Part shown: piece after piece, positions 37,034-45,180 of the stretch
How positions within the stretch are numbered: position 1 is the first letter of the stretch
Layout of the letters: each line of letters begins with the position of its first letter
Source: Dehalococcoidia bacterium
GTDB taxonomy: Bacteria > Chloroflexota > Dehalococcoidia > DSTF01 > JACRBR01
Direction of reading: 5' to 3'
Length of the DNA: 64,000 nucleotides
Assembly: GCA_015478665.1 (NCBI GenBank)
Contig: JADMII010000002.1
Coordinates: 62,001-126,000, forward strand
Program-made: the position numbers and the translations under genes
Notes under the pieces: generated by a model
Database searches by the model: none
What the model was told of the DNA's origin: nothing
Seen by the model: only the letters and a program-made list of their open reading frames with translations

Positions 37034-37796
37034 CCGTCACCTCGATCGCTTCGTCACGAACCGCCGGCCGGGGATCGCAGGGAGGAAGCTCGGGCTGCCT
37101 CCCCGTCGTCTCGACTGCCACAGCCGGCGCATCCTCGACGAACGCCAACCCGAACTCCGCCGCGAAGGCCGCGATCAGCGCGTCCTCGACCGCCGCCATC
37201 CCGGCCGGTGCGCCCGTCGTCTCGCGCAGCGACGTCACACCCGCATCGCGGATCCCGCACGGCACGATGTGATCGAACCAGCGCAGGTCGGTGTTGACGT
37301 TCAGCGCGAAGCCGTGCGTCGTCACACCACGCGAGACGCGCACGCCGATGGCCGCGATCTTGGCGTCCGGGCGTCCGCCTGTGCCGCGTACCCAGACGCC
37401 GGGCCGGCCCGCGACGCGCCCGGCGACGACGCCGAAGCACCCGACCGTCGCGATGCAGACGGCTTCGAGGCCGCGCACATACGAGACGGGCCCGAGGCCG
37501 AAGCGGCGCAGGTCGAAGATCGGGTAGGCCACGAGCTGTCCGGGGCCGTGAAACGTCACGTCACCGCCGCGGTCGCTCTCGATGACGCTGGCGCCGCCCG
37601 CCGCCAATGCTTCGCGCGAGAGCAGCAGATGCTCGCCCGCGCCGCGAGCGCCGAGCGTGTACGTCGGTGGGTGTTCGAGGAGGATCAGCGCTGGTTCGCC
37701 GCCCGCGCGCACCGCGTCGGCCAAGCGCCGCTGCAGCCGCCAGGCGCGCTGGTAGTCGGTGAGTCCGGGCCGGAGGAGGGTACAGCGGGTTCCCAA
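37023..37796 (-). CDS. lipB: Octanoyltransferase
   Basis: Transfers octanoate from acyl carrier protein to lipoyl domains. It is 257 aa, with the conserved [17 protein letters not shown], the catalytic Lys in [10 protein letters not shown] and the catalytic Cys in FDHIVPCGI. The start appears to be a TTG at 37796 with AGG upstream, a weak start for the first gene of a six-gene operon. The C-terminal 45 residues after the core are Ala/Glu/Pro-rich and atypical. Confidence 0.93.
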   Translation of the reverse strand: MGTRCTLLRPGLTDYQRAWRLQRRLADAVRAGGEPALILLEHPPTYTLGARGAGEHLLLSREALAAGGASVIESDRGGDVTFHGPGQLVAYPIFDLRRFGLGPVSYVRGLEAVCIATVGCFGVVAGRVAGRPGVWVRGTGGRPDAKIAAIGVRVSRGVTTHGFALNVNTDLRWFDHIVPCGIRDAGVTSLRETTGAPAGMAAVEDALIAAFAAEFGLAFVEDAPAVAVETTGRQPELPPCDPRPAVRDEAIEVTVGR

Positions 37797-38164
37797 AACG
37801 GCCTGTTCTTTCCGGTTCGGAGGCGTAACCCCCGTACTTCGAGGATATCACAGCGTTCCGACCGTACGGAGTATCGACGCGCGCCAGCGGCATGGCGCTC
37901 GGGACTCTCCCTTACGACGAGCGCCGCGCTGGCGCCTCGCCGTCGACTCTCGCCCACCGGCGAGAGGCGAGCGGTGCGGGGGTGGATCGCGCGGGATTCG
38001 CATTCGGGGCCTGGTCACGACGCCGGCTGAAGCGCTTGGGCGAGGGGCGCCGAGTCGGGTACGGACCGCCGGCGGGACGCGGGCTGCCGGACACACCGCC
38101 GTCATCACAAGCAGAAGAGGCCCGGACAGCTGTCCGGGCCTCTGGCGCTCCCCTGCGGCGATGG
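37797..38164. other. Gap upstream of lipB with two hairpins
   Basis: About 370 bases with no credible gene. The track ORFs here are shadows in several frames. It presumably contains the promoter of the lipB-to-pdhC operon, but no confident -35/-10 stands out. Hairpins: CTCTCGCC-CACC-GGCGAGAG at 37947-37966, and the palindromic terminator listed separately. Confidence 0.5.
38117..38142 (-). terminator. Perfect 26-base palindromic terminator
   Basis: A 13-bp perfect inverted repeat starting GAGGCCCGGACAG, directly after the secreted-protein gene on the minus strand. On that strand it is followed by TTCTGCTTGT, a mediocre U-rich tail. It probably ends that gene and insulates the downstream lip/pdh operon. 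Confidence 0.75.
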
Positions 38165-38671
38165 TCAGTCGTCCGGCGTCTCCGTGGCGTCGCCGGCGCC
38201 CGGCGTCTTGTCTTTCCCCGTTAGCTTGCCGTCGTTGCCGCGCTGCACCGCCTGGCACGGCACGTTCACGCGCTCGCCGCTCGGCGTCGTCTTGATCGCC
38301 GTCTCCCCGGGCTCGCACTCGCCGTCGCCGTCGCCCGGTCGATGCGCCGGATTGGTCGTCGGGATGCCGTGGACGTCGCGTTGGCCGCCGCCGGGCCCCT
38401 CGGTCTCGTCGGCCCCCGGGGTCTTCGTCGCCCCTGGCGTGCCGGTGGCCGTCGCGGTGGCTGTGGCTGTCGCCGTGGCCTGCGGCGTCCCGGTCGCCGT
38501 GCCCTCGGCCGTGCTGGTCGACGTCGGCGGATCGGCCGCCGGGGCGGTGTTCGTCGCGGTCACCGTCACATCGACCTGGGTGCGCACGGCGTCCTGCGCC
38601 GCGAACGCCCCGACGGCCGCCAGGCCGACAAGCGCCGCGCCGAGCACCGCCGCAATCAACTTCGTCCGCAT
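38165..38671 (-). CDS. Secreted low-complexity protein
   Basis: A 168-aa exported protein of unknown function. A clear signal peptide (MRTKLIAAVLGAALVGLAAVGAFAAQ) is followed by a long Thr/Ala/Pro-rich stretch including seven alternating Ala-Thr units (TATATATAT), then a Gly/Asp-rich part with two Cys (GECEPGE, NVPCQAV) and an acidic end. I place the start at ATG 38671, which has GAGGAG five bases upstream, rather than the GTG at 38677. It looks like a cell-surface linker protein. It ends at the palindromic terminator. Confidence 0.7.
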   Translation of the reverse strand: MRTKLIAAVLGAALVGLAAVGAFAAQDAVRTQVDVTVTATNTAPAADPPTSTSTAEGTATGTPQATATATATATATGTPGATKTPGADETEGPGGGQRDVHGIPTTNPAHRPGDGDGECEPGETAIKTTPSGERVNVPCQAVQRGNDGKLTGKDKTPGAGDATETPDD

Positions 38672-39008
38672 GTTCACTCCTCGCGTCGCTCCCCGCGCCT
38701 CCGGCGGAGAGGGACCGCGCCTCCGAGATGCCTAACCGCGGGAGCCGCGAAAAGGTGACGGCGCGCGCGGCGAGATCGGAGGGCGAAGCGCATCCCGTCG
38801 CGTCGGCATGCGCGCGCCCGTCGCCGGCACGACGGCAGGGTGCCGCCTCGGCCGGAGGGCGAAGCTCGGGGAGAGGGGACAGCGCTAGCAGGGTGCTGAA
38901 AAACTCGGTTCTGGACGCGTTATGGCTCGCGCTCGATCCGATTCTGATCCTGGCTTGACGGAGTGTTATTCAGTGCATACCCCTTTATCAGCACCCTGCT
39001 AGCGTCGC
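38672..39008. other. Gap holding the MITE-like element
   Basis: About 335 bases between the secreted-protein gene and the amidohydrolase. Outside the 120-bp inverted-repeat element I see no gene. Track ORFs here have atypical composition. Confidence 0.5.
38884..39003. mobile_element. MITE-like element, 120 bp, with terminal inverted repeats
   Basis: Outer repeats GCTAGCAGGGTGCTGA (38884-38899) and TCAGCACCCTGCTAGC (38988-39003) are perfect over 16 bases (17 with the flanking C/G), and the similarity goes a few bases further in (GCTGAaAAA versus GCTGAtAAA). Between them are about 90 bases without a gene and less GC-rich than the surroundings. Termini like CAGGGTGCTGAAAAA are common on transposon ends, and the outermost CTAG could be a 4-bp target duplication. 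No transposase is present, so a non-autonomous (MITE) copy is the best reading. It lies six bases beyond the amidohydrolase stop. Confidence 0.6.
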
Positions 39009-39905
39009 CTACTTGCTGCCGACCCAGTGCGCCGGTTCGAGGCCGTAAATCTCGGCGCCGTTCAGCCACCACATACGCTCGCGGCAGTCCTCCGGCACGT
39101 CGAGCAGCTGGAAGATCGCATCCCAGCGCCTGATGTGATCGGCGATGCTATCGGGCTGGCAATCGGAGCCGAAGATCAGCTTCTCGTAGCCGATCTCGCG
39201 GCCGATCAGCCCGCGTTCGACGGCGTGCCGCTCGATCGTCGTGCCACCGCTGAAGTCGAAGAAGACGTTGTGCCGCCAGCGGGCGACGGACGCCGCCTCG
39301 TCGTAGTTGCCGGTGCCGCCGAGGTGGGCGCCGATCAGCCGCAGCCGCGGGAAGTTGTTGGCGATCGTATCGAGGTGAAACGGCCGCATGCGCATGGCCG
39401 ACATGTTTCGGCCCTGCGCCATCTGCGGCGACGACGTCCAGCGATTGTACGACTCCGCCGCCTGCGGGTCTCGCCGCGGATGCGTGATCGCGTAGTCGAT
39501 GCCGCCGCCGATCACGCCCATGTGCAGCAGGATCGGCAGGTTCAGCTCCTGCGCCTTCTCGTACATGGGGAAGTAGTCGGGGCAGTCGTAGTCGCGCAGC
39601 ACGCCGATCATCTTCAGGCCCTGGTAGCCCATCTCGACGAGCTCCACCAGGCGCGCGGGCGTCGTCGTCTCGGGGTCGATCATCGCCGTCGGGATCCAGA
39701 GGTCCGGGTGGCGCTGCGCGTGCCTCATCGCCTCTTCGTGCGAGATGCCCCAGCGGCCGCCGCAGAGGAAGTTCGCCTTCGTGATGCCGGCGGCGACCGC
39801 CTTCTCGTAGAGGTTCTCGACGAGCGGCGCCGGGTCTTCCTCCGGCTTCTCCCAGTTGCGGGGGAAGTGCATGTGGATGTCGAAGATCTTCCGCGTCGCC
39901 CTCAT
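39009..39905 (-). CDS. Amidohydrolase family protein (amidohydrolase_2)
   Basis: A metal-dependent hydrolase of the COG2159-type TIM-barrel family, 298 aa. Metal ligands visible: DIHMHF (residues 9-14) near the N-terminus, ILLHMGVIGG in the middle, GAHLGGTGN, and GSDCQPDS with the catalytic Asp at the end. Members hydrolyse or decarboxylate diverse ring compounds; the substrate is not predictable. It probably stands alone. The MITE-like element begins just beyond its stop. Confidence 0.88.
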   Translation of the reverse strand: MRATRKIFDIHMHFPRNWEKPEEDPAPLVENLYEKAVAAGITKANFLCGGRWGISHEEAMRHAQRHPDLWIPTAMIDPETTTPARLVELVEMGYQGLKMIGVLRDYDCPDYFPMYEKAQELNLPILLHMGVIGGGIDYAITHPRRDPQAAESYNRWTSSPQMAQGRNMSAMRMRPFHLDTIANNFPRLRLIGAHLGGTGNYDEAASVARWRHNVFFDFSGGTTIERHAVERGLIGREIGYEKLIFGSDCQPDSIADHIRRWDAIFQLLDVPEDCRERMWWLNGAEIYGLEPAHWVGSK

Positions 39906-39969
39906 CTCCTGCTCCTCGCGCCTGACCGCCGTCGACGCCCGATCCGCCGTCCGGTCGCCTGTTTCGACG

Positions 39970-40296
39970 CTACTCGGGAATGAGCCCCTTGCTGCCCGAT
40001 TCCCTGAACTTCTTGCGCTCCTCCGGCGTCGACATCGGCCGGTCGAGCCTGTACTTCTTCACCAGATTGTCGAACGAGAGCTCGGGGCTCGACGCATCGA
40101 TCATCTTGTCATACTTCGGGTCGAGCTGCTCGAGCTTCGACTGCAACGACAGGTGGAAGGCGAAGCTGCTGACCATGCGGCTCAACCGGGCGCCGCCGCA
40201 CTCCGGGCAGCGCGCCTCGAAGTCATCCGACACGCGCCGCGTGATCACCTCGACGAAGCGCTTGCAGTCGTAACAGGCGTACTCGTAGATCGGCAT
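39970..40296 (-). CDS. FmdB-family zinc-ribbon protein
   Basis: A 108-aa protein. The N-terminus MPIYEYACYDCKRFVEV with a second knuckle CPECGG is the FmdB regulatory zinc ribbon (residues 7-35). The rest is helical and charged. FmdB-type proteins were named from a formamidase operon, but their function is mostly unknown. It lies just upstream, on the same strand, of the amidohydrolase, with 64 bases between them, and could be expressed with it. Confidence 0.88.
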   Translation of the reverse strand: MPIYEYACYDCKRFVEVITRRVSDDFEARCPECGGARLSRMVSSFAFHLSLQSKLEQLDPKYDKMIDASSPELSFDNLVKKYRLDRPMSTPEERKKFRESGSKGLIPE

Positions 40297-40343
40297 CGCC
40301 GTTCATGATAGCAACGCCGGCGCAGGACGTGCGCCTGCGGCGG

Positions 40344-41324
40344 TCAGGTCCGGCGCTCAATCGTCCAGTCGGCGATCGCCTCCAGCGACGCCCGCGCATC
40401 GTCCGCTGGCAGCCCGCGCACAGACGCCAGCGCGCGCTCGCGGAAGTCGCGGGCGACCGCGTACGACTCGTTGAGGATGTCGGAGTTGCGCACCATGGAC
40501 ACCGCCTCGGCGACGTGCTGCTCCTTCGGCTTGCGCGTGCGGAACGCCCTCTTGATGGGGTTGTCCTTCGGGTAGCGGTCCATCAGCAGCAGCGACGGCA
40601 GCGTCAGCGTCCCCTGCATCAGGTCGCTGCCGATCGGCTTGCCCATCTCCGCCTCGTCGCCGGCGAAGTCCAGGATGTCATCGACGACCTGGAACGCCAT
40701 GCCGACGTTGAGCCCGTACTGGCGCAGCGCCTCGCGCCGATCCGGCGCGCAGCCGGCGACCATCGCGCCGCCCTCCGCCGAGGTGGCGAAGAGCGACGCC
40801 GTCTTGCCTTCGATGCGCCCGAAGTAGGTCAGCGTGTCCTGCCCGTACTCGTAGGCGCTCATGTCCTGGTGCAGCTCGCCGCCGGCGATCGCCAGCAGCG
40901 TGCGCGCGAACAGCCGCACGACGTCCGTATTATCCGTCCGCGCGATGAGCTCGGCGGAGTGCGCGAACATGAAGTCGCCCAGCATGACGGAAGCGGCGTT
41001 GTTGAACAGTGCGTTCGCCGTGTCGCGCCCGCGCCGCGACGGCGACGCGTCGATGACGTCGTCGTGCACCAGGGTCGCCGTGTGCAGCAGTTCGATCGAC
41101 GCCGCCAGCGGCACGAGCAGCCCGCCGTCGTAGGCGCCGAACTTGCCGGCGAGCAGGGCGATCGCCGGGCGGATCCGCTTGCCGCCGCCCGCCAGCACGT
41201 GCGCCAGCATCTTCGCCAGCATCGGGAAGCCATCGACCTGTTTCACGCGCTCAAGCGCGTCCTCGACGCGCTGGAGGTCCTCCTGCACGGGGCCGTAGAT
41301 CGAAGTGGCGACCTTCGCGTTCAA
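40344..41324 (-). CDS. Polyprenyl synthetase (trans-isoprenyl diphosphate synthase)
   Basis: Chain-elongating prenyltransferase of 326 aa, likely for the quinone side chain. The first Asp-rich motif is LVHDDVID, the second DDILDFAGDE; GGGKRIRP marks the isopentenyl diphosphate site. The start is a TTG at 41324 that overlaps the tatD stop (TTGA) and has GGGGAG six bases before. The track ORF 40344..42344 has a bogus N-terminus lying in tatD. It is third in metG-tatD-prenyl synthase. Chain length is not evident; an octaprenyl/solanesyl type is my guess from length and motif spacing. Confidence 0.92.
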   Translation of the reverse strand: MNAKVATSIYGPVQEDLQRVEDALERVKQVDGFPMLAKMLAHVLAGGGKRIRPAIALLAGKFGAYDGGLLVPLAASIELLHTATLVHDDVIDASPSRRGRDTANALFNNAASVMLGDFMFAHSAELIARTDNTDVVRLFARTLLAIAGGELHQDMSAYEYGQDTLTYFGRIEGKTASLFATSAEGGAMVAGCAPDRREALRQYGLNVGMAFQVVDDILDFAGDEAEMGKPIGSDLMQGTLTLPSLLLMDRYPKDNPIKRAFRTRKPKEQHVAEAVSMVRNSDILNESYAVARDFRERALASVRGLPADDARASLEAIADWTIERRT

Positions 41325-42160
41325 GTTCCGCTCCCCGATGCTGCCGGTACCGCCGCGCAGAGCAGGCGCTCGGCGGTGCCCGTCGTCGCCTCGGCGACGG
41401 CCTCGATGCTCATCCCCTTGATCTCGGCGATGCGCGCTGCCGCCTCCCGCAGATACGCCGGTTCGTTCCGCCTCCCGCGATACCTCTGCGGCGCCCCGTA
41501 CGGACTGTCCGTCTCGACGACGAGATGCTCGAGAGGCGTCGTGCGCACGACGTCGACAAGTTGCACGGCTTTCGGGTGCGTCACAGACGTGTGGACGGAG
41601 ATCACGAAGCCGAGTTCGATGTAGCGGCGCGCGAGCGCCGCATCGCCGCTGAAGTAGTGCATCACCCCCGGCGGCCGGCCGTCGGGCAGGCGGCCACCGA
41701 TCGCCCGCGACCACTCCGCGAGCAGCGGCAGCACGTCCTCGTGCGCCTCGCGCGCATGCACGGCGACCGGCTTCGAGACGCGCCGCGCCGTCTCCAGCTG
41801 ACGCGCGAAGACGCGCCGCTGCTCGGCTCGCGGCGACAACAGGCGATAGTAGTCGAGCCCGATCTCGCCGACGAGCGCCACCCGCGGGTCCGAGGCGAGC
41901 GCTTCGAGCGCATCGAGGTCGCCGTCGCTCGCGTCCTTCGCGTTGTGCGGATGCACACCCGCAGCCGCCAGGACGCCCTGCGGGTGCGCGTCGGCGCAGG
42001 CGACGGCCGCTTCGCTGTCCCGCAGATTCTGCCCGAGCGTGACGATCAGCGTCACGCCGGCGTCGCGCGCCCGCTCGATCGCGGCGTCGACCTCCGGCCG
42101 ATCGCGTGCGAAATCCGGGTCGTGGATGTGGCTGTGGGTATCGACGAGACGCGTGGTCAT
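41321..42160 (-). CDS. tatD: TatD-family metal-dependent DNase
   Basis: A 279-aa TIM-barrel hydrolase. Metal ligands: DTHSHIHD at residues 7-14, GEIGLDYYR, HAREAHED, MHYFSGD and the C-terminal ETDSPYGAPQRYRG. TatD proteins are 3'-5' DNases with a general repair or quality-control role. The start overlaps the metG stop (ATGA). The pairing metG-tatD is common in bacteria and supports both calls. Confidence 0.93.
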   Translation of the reverse strand: MTTRLVDTHSHIHDPDFARDRPEVDAAIERARDAGVTLIVTLGQNLRDSEAAVACADAHPQGVLAAAGVHPHNAKDASDGDLDALEALASDPRVALVGEIGLDYYRLLSPRAEQRRVFARQLETARRVSKPVAVHAREAHEDVLPLLAEWSRAIGGRLPDGRPPGVMHYFSGDAALARRYIELGFVISVHTSVTHPKAVQLVDVVRTTPLEHLVVETDSPYGAPQRYRGRRNEPAYLREAAARIAEIKGMSIEAVAEATTGTAERLLCAAVPAASGSGT

Positions 42161-43833
42161 GCCGACAGGCGCGCCTTCCCCTCAGCGGTCTCGATCTTCC
42201 TGAACAGCGGCTCTGCCGGCCCGAGCGCCGTCCCCGACGCGGGGCGGCTCGCGCGCCATCCCGTCTCATCGATGCTTCCCGGCAGCCCGAGCGAGCGGTA
42301 TACGAGCTCGCTGGAGAACGGCAGGAACGGGTACAGCGCCACATCCAGCGCGGTTATAGCACAGAGGGCGACGTAGAGGGACGTTGCCGTCCGCTCGCGG
42401 TCGCTCTTCGCCGTCTTCCATGGCTCTCTCTCGCTCAGATAGCCGTTGACTTCCTGCGCGAACCCCATCGCCGTCGCCAGCGCCGCCTTCAGGTGCACCG
42501 CCTCGATCAACTGACCGACCTGGTGGACGACCGTCCGCGCGCCGTCGAGGACCGCCTCGTCGCGGCGGTCCAGCGGGCCGGGTTGCGGCACGCGCCCCTC
42601 GAACGTGCGATGCGTCATCGCCAGCACGCGGTTCACGAGGTTCCCCCATGTCGCTACCAACTCGTCGTTGTTGCGACGGACGATCTCCGCCTCGGTCATG
42701 TCCGTGTCGGACTGTTCCGGCAGGTTGGCTGCGAGCGCGTAGCGGATCGCATCGGCCTGGTAGCGTTCGAGATAGGACAGGGCGGAATCGCCGACCGCCT
42801 GGCTCTTCGAAGCCTTCTCGCCCTTGAATGTGACGTACTGGTTCGCCGGTACGTCGGTGGGCAGGTTGAGGCCGCCGTACGCGATTAGCACCGCCGGCCA
42901 GAAGATTGTGTGGAAGAAAATGTTGTCCTTGCCGATGAAGTAGTACGTGCCTGCGTCCGCGTCCTCCCACCACGCTCGCCACGCCTCCGGCTCGCCCTCG
43001 CGCTCCGCCCACTCCTTCGACGCGGACAGGTAGCCGATGAACGCCTCGAACCAGACGTAGATCCGCTTTCCCGGGCCGAGGTCTTCGACGGGGACCGAGA
43101 CTCCCCAGTCGAGGTCGCGCGTGATCGCCCGGTCGTGCAGCCCCTCTTCGACCCAGCCGATGCTGAAGTTCTGCACGTGCTTGCGCCAGCCGCTGCGTCC
43201 GCGCAGCCATTCCAGCAGCGGCTCCTGGAAGCGGCTCAGGCGGAAGAAGAAGTGCTCCGTGTCGCGCATGTCCGGTGTCGTGCCGGTGAGCTTGCTCCTC
43301 GGATTGACGAGCTGGCCGGGGTCGAGCGTGCGGCCGCAGTTGTCACACTGGTCGCCGCGCGCGCGCTCGAAGCCGCAGTGCGGGCAGGTGCCCTCGACAT
43401 ACCGGTCCGGCAGGAAGCGCCCCGCCTGTGGGTCGAAGAACTGCTGCGTCGTCTGACGGTAGATGTCGCCGCGCTCGAGCAGCCGGCGAAACATGTCGTG
43501 TACGACCTCTGCGTGCGTCTGCGTGCCGGTCGTCGTGAAGAGGTCGAACGTGATGCCGAGCTTCTCCCACAGCTCGAGGAACTGTGGGTGGAAGCGGTCG
43601 ACGATCTCCTGCGGCGCGACGCCTTCGTTGTCGGCGCGCACGGTCACGGGCGTGCCGTGCTGGTCGCTGCCGGAGACCATCAGCACGCGGTTGCCGGCCA
43701 TCCGGTGATAGCGCGCGAAGATATCCGCCGGCAGATAGGCGCCGGCGACGTGGCCGAGGTGGAGCGGGCCGTTGGCGTACGGCCAAGCCACCGCGACGAG
43801 AATGTTGCGGCCCGATTGTGATTCTCGACTCAA
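42157..43833 (-). CDS. metG: Methionyl-tRNA synthetase
   Basis: Class I synthetase of 558 aa. The HIGH-like motif is in PYANGPLHLGHVAGAYL (residues 18-34). The zinc knuckle with four Cys is CPHC...CDNC around residue 150. The KMSKS-like loop is EKASKSQAVG. There is no C-terminal EMAP/Trbp tRNA-binding domain. The start seems to be a TTG at 43833 (LSRESQSGRN) without a strong ribosome site, unusual for an essential gene; no better in-frame Met precedes the catalytic core. Confidence 0.95.
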   Translation of the reverse strand: MSRESQSGRNILVAVAWPYANGPLHLGHVAGAYLPADIFARYHRMAGNRVLMVSGSDQHGTPVTVRADNEGVAPQEIVDRFHPQFLELWEKLGITFDLFTTTGTQTHAEVVHDMFRRLLERGDIYRQTTQQFFDPQAGRFLPDRYVEGTCPHCGFERARGDQCDNCGRTLDPGQLVNPRSKLTGTTPDMRDTEHFFFRLSRFQEPLLEWLRGRSGWRKHVQNFSIGWVEEGLHDRAITRDLDWGVSVPVEDLGPGKRIYVWFEAFIGYLSASKEWAEREGEPEAWRAWWEDADAGTYYFIGKDNIFFHTIFWPAVLIAYGGLNLPTDVPANQYVTFKGEKASKSQAVGDSALSYLERYQADAIRYALAANLPEQSDTDMTEAEIVRRNNDELVATWGNLVNRVLAMTHRTFEGRVPQPGPLDRRDEAVLDGARTVVHQVGQLIEAVHLKAALATAMGFAQEVNGYLSEREPWKTAKSDRERTATSLYVALCAITALDVALYPFLPFSSELVYRSLGLPGSIDETGWRASRPASGTALGPAEPLFRKIETAEGKARLSA

Positions 43834-43957
43834 TGCATCGGCATTCTATCATCAAGCCGTTCCGGCTGAAGCGGTTTCACGGCCGATAACAGTTCTCACG
43901 CGCGCCCATCGGCTCTCGGCAGCCGCGGCCGCGCCGACGCCACGCGAGGACCCGACG

Positions 43958-44782
43958 TCAATCTTCGGGCGCTCCGGCGTGCCAGGCGCGGTACGCCTCG
44001 CGTCGCGGCACGGCACAGCGTCGCGCGACCTCGGCGACGGCCGTCCGGGCGCTGGTTCCCGACTCGCGCAGCTCACGCACCACGTCTTCGACGCGCTCAC
44101 CCTCCCGCTCGCTGGCGGCGCCGCCGCCTTCCACGACGATCGTGAACTCGCCGCGCGGTTCCGCGAAGTGCGCGAGCGCCGCCGATACGCTGCCGCGCCA
44201 GATCTCCTCGTGCAGCTTCGTCAGCTCGCGGCAGATGGCGATGCGCCGGTCGCCGAGCGCCGCCTGCAGGTCGGCGAGCGTCCCCCGAAGGCGATGCGGC
44301 GATTCGAAGATGACGAGCGTGTCGCCGCCCTGCGCCGCTGACCGCAACGCCGCGCGTCGCGGACCGCCCTGGCGTGGCAGGAAGCCCAGGTAGTGGAAGC
44401 GCCGCGATGGCAGGCCGCTTGCCGCCACCGCCGCAACCACTGCCGATGCCCCGGGGATCGGTACCACGACGTGTCCGGCGGCGACCGCCGCGACGACGAG
44501 GTCGTGGCCGGGGTCGCTGATCCCCGGCATGCCGGCGTCGCTGACAACGGCCACGTCGCCGTCGTTGAGAGCGGCGAGCAGCGTCGGCAGACGCGCGCGC
44601 TTGCTGTGATCGTTGTAGCTGACGAGGCGCGCCGCGCGGACGCCAAAGTGGTCGAGCAGCCGGCGCGCCGACCGCGTGTCCTCCGCCGCGATCAGTGGCA
44701 CGTCGGCCAGGGTGCGCAGGGCCCGCACACTGATGTCGTCGAGGTTCCCGATCGGCGTCGCCACGAGGTAGAGCGTGCCCAT
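43958..44782 (-). CDS. rsmI: 16S rRNA 2'-O-methyltransferase RsmI
   Basis: Methylates C1402 of 16S rRNA. It is 274 aa of the tetrapyrrole-methylase fold: MGTLYLVATPIGNLDDIS at the start, AAEDTRSARRLLDHFG, VSDAGMPGISDPGHDLV and PIPGASAVVAAVAASGLPS. I start at ATG 44782, before the conserved GTLYLVATPIGN; the extra 46 residues in the track are Arg-rich shadow. It is divergent from guaB3. Confidence 0.95.
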   Translation of the reverse strand: MGTLYLVATPIGNLDDISVRALRTLADVPLIAAEDTRSARRLLDHFGVRAARLVSYNDHSKRARLPTLLAALNDGDVAVVSDAGMPGISDPGHDLVVAAVAAGHVVVPIPGASAVVAAVAASGLPSRRFHYLGFLPRQGGPRRAALRSAAQGGDTLVIFESPHRLRGTLADLQAALGDRRIAICRELTKLHEEIWRGSVSAALAHFAEPRGEFTIVVEGGGAASEREGERVEDVVRELRESGTSARTAVAEVARRCAVPRREAYRAWHAGAPED

Positions 44783-45180
44783 GGCTACGGACGCGACACG
44801 CGCGGATTCGACCAGCGGCCCGCGTGCCCGCCGCCGAATGGTGGATCGACAGCCGAAGAGTGGACGTGAGAAGTCCGCGCGCGGCGACCGCTGCGACGGC
44901 GCGACCGGGCGGCAAGCCAACCAGTTAAGTGACTATGCGTTTTTCTAAAAATCGTCGAAATTCCTTGACTGTCGCCTGCGGGCGGGGTTAGACTTCATGA
45001 AATCATACCCCCGAAGCCCGCCGGGCGGGCGTCAGCGAAAGCAAGCAGCAGTATGGATCGGTGATCCGGCAGGAACCTCCGCCGGCCTCGATTGTGCTAT
45101 CCGCGAGCGATGGCGCGACGAGGACCAACGCGAAGCCTCAAGGCGGGCAGGCCCGGCGGCAGAGTAGGAGGTACCCGAAG
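44783..45180. other. Divergent region and long leader of guaB3
   Basis: About 400 bases between rsmI and guaB3. After the promoter at 44965-44994 the leader runs roughly 180 nt to the guaB3 ATG. It contains the inverted repeat GCCCGCC-G-GGCGGGC (45016-45030), a CCGGC...GCCGG stem near 45065-45090, and a good AGGAGG ribosome site. I cannot match it to a known riboswitch (not clearly ZTP, guanine or guanidine). Confidence 0.5.
44965..44994 (+). promoter_or_regulatory. Sigma70-like promoter of guaB3
   Basis: TTGACT and TAGACT are separated by 18 bases within an unusually AT-rich stretch (AAAAATCGTCGAAATTCC just upstream), a strong promoter for this GC-rich genome. Confidence 0.65.
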
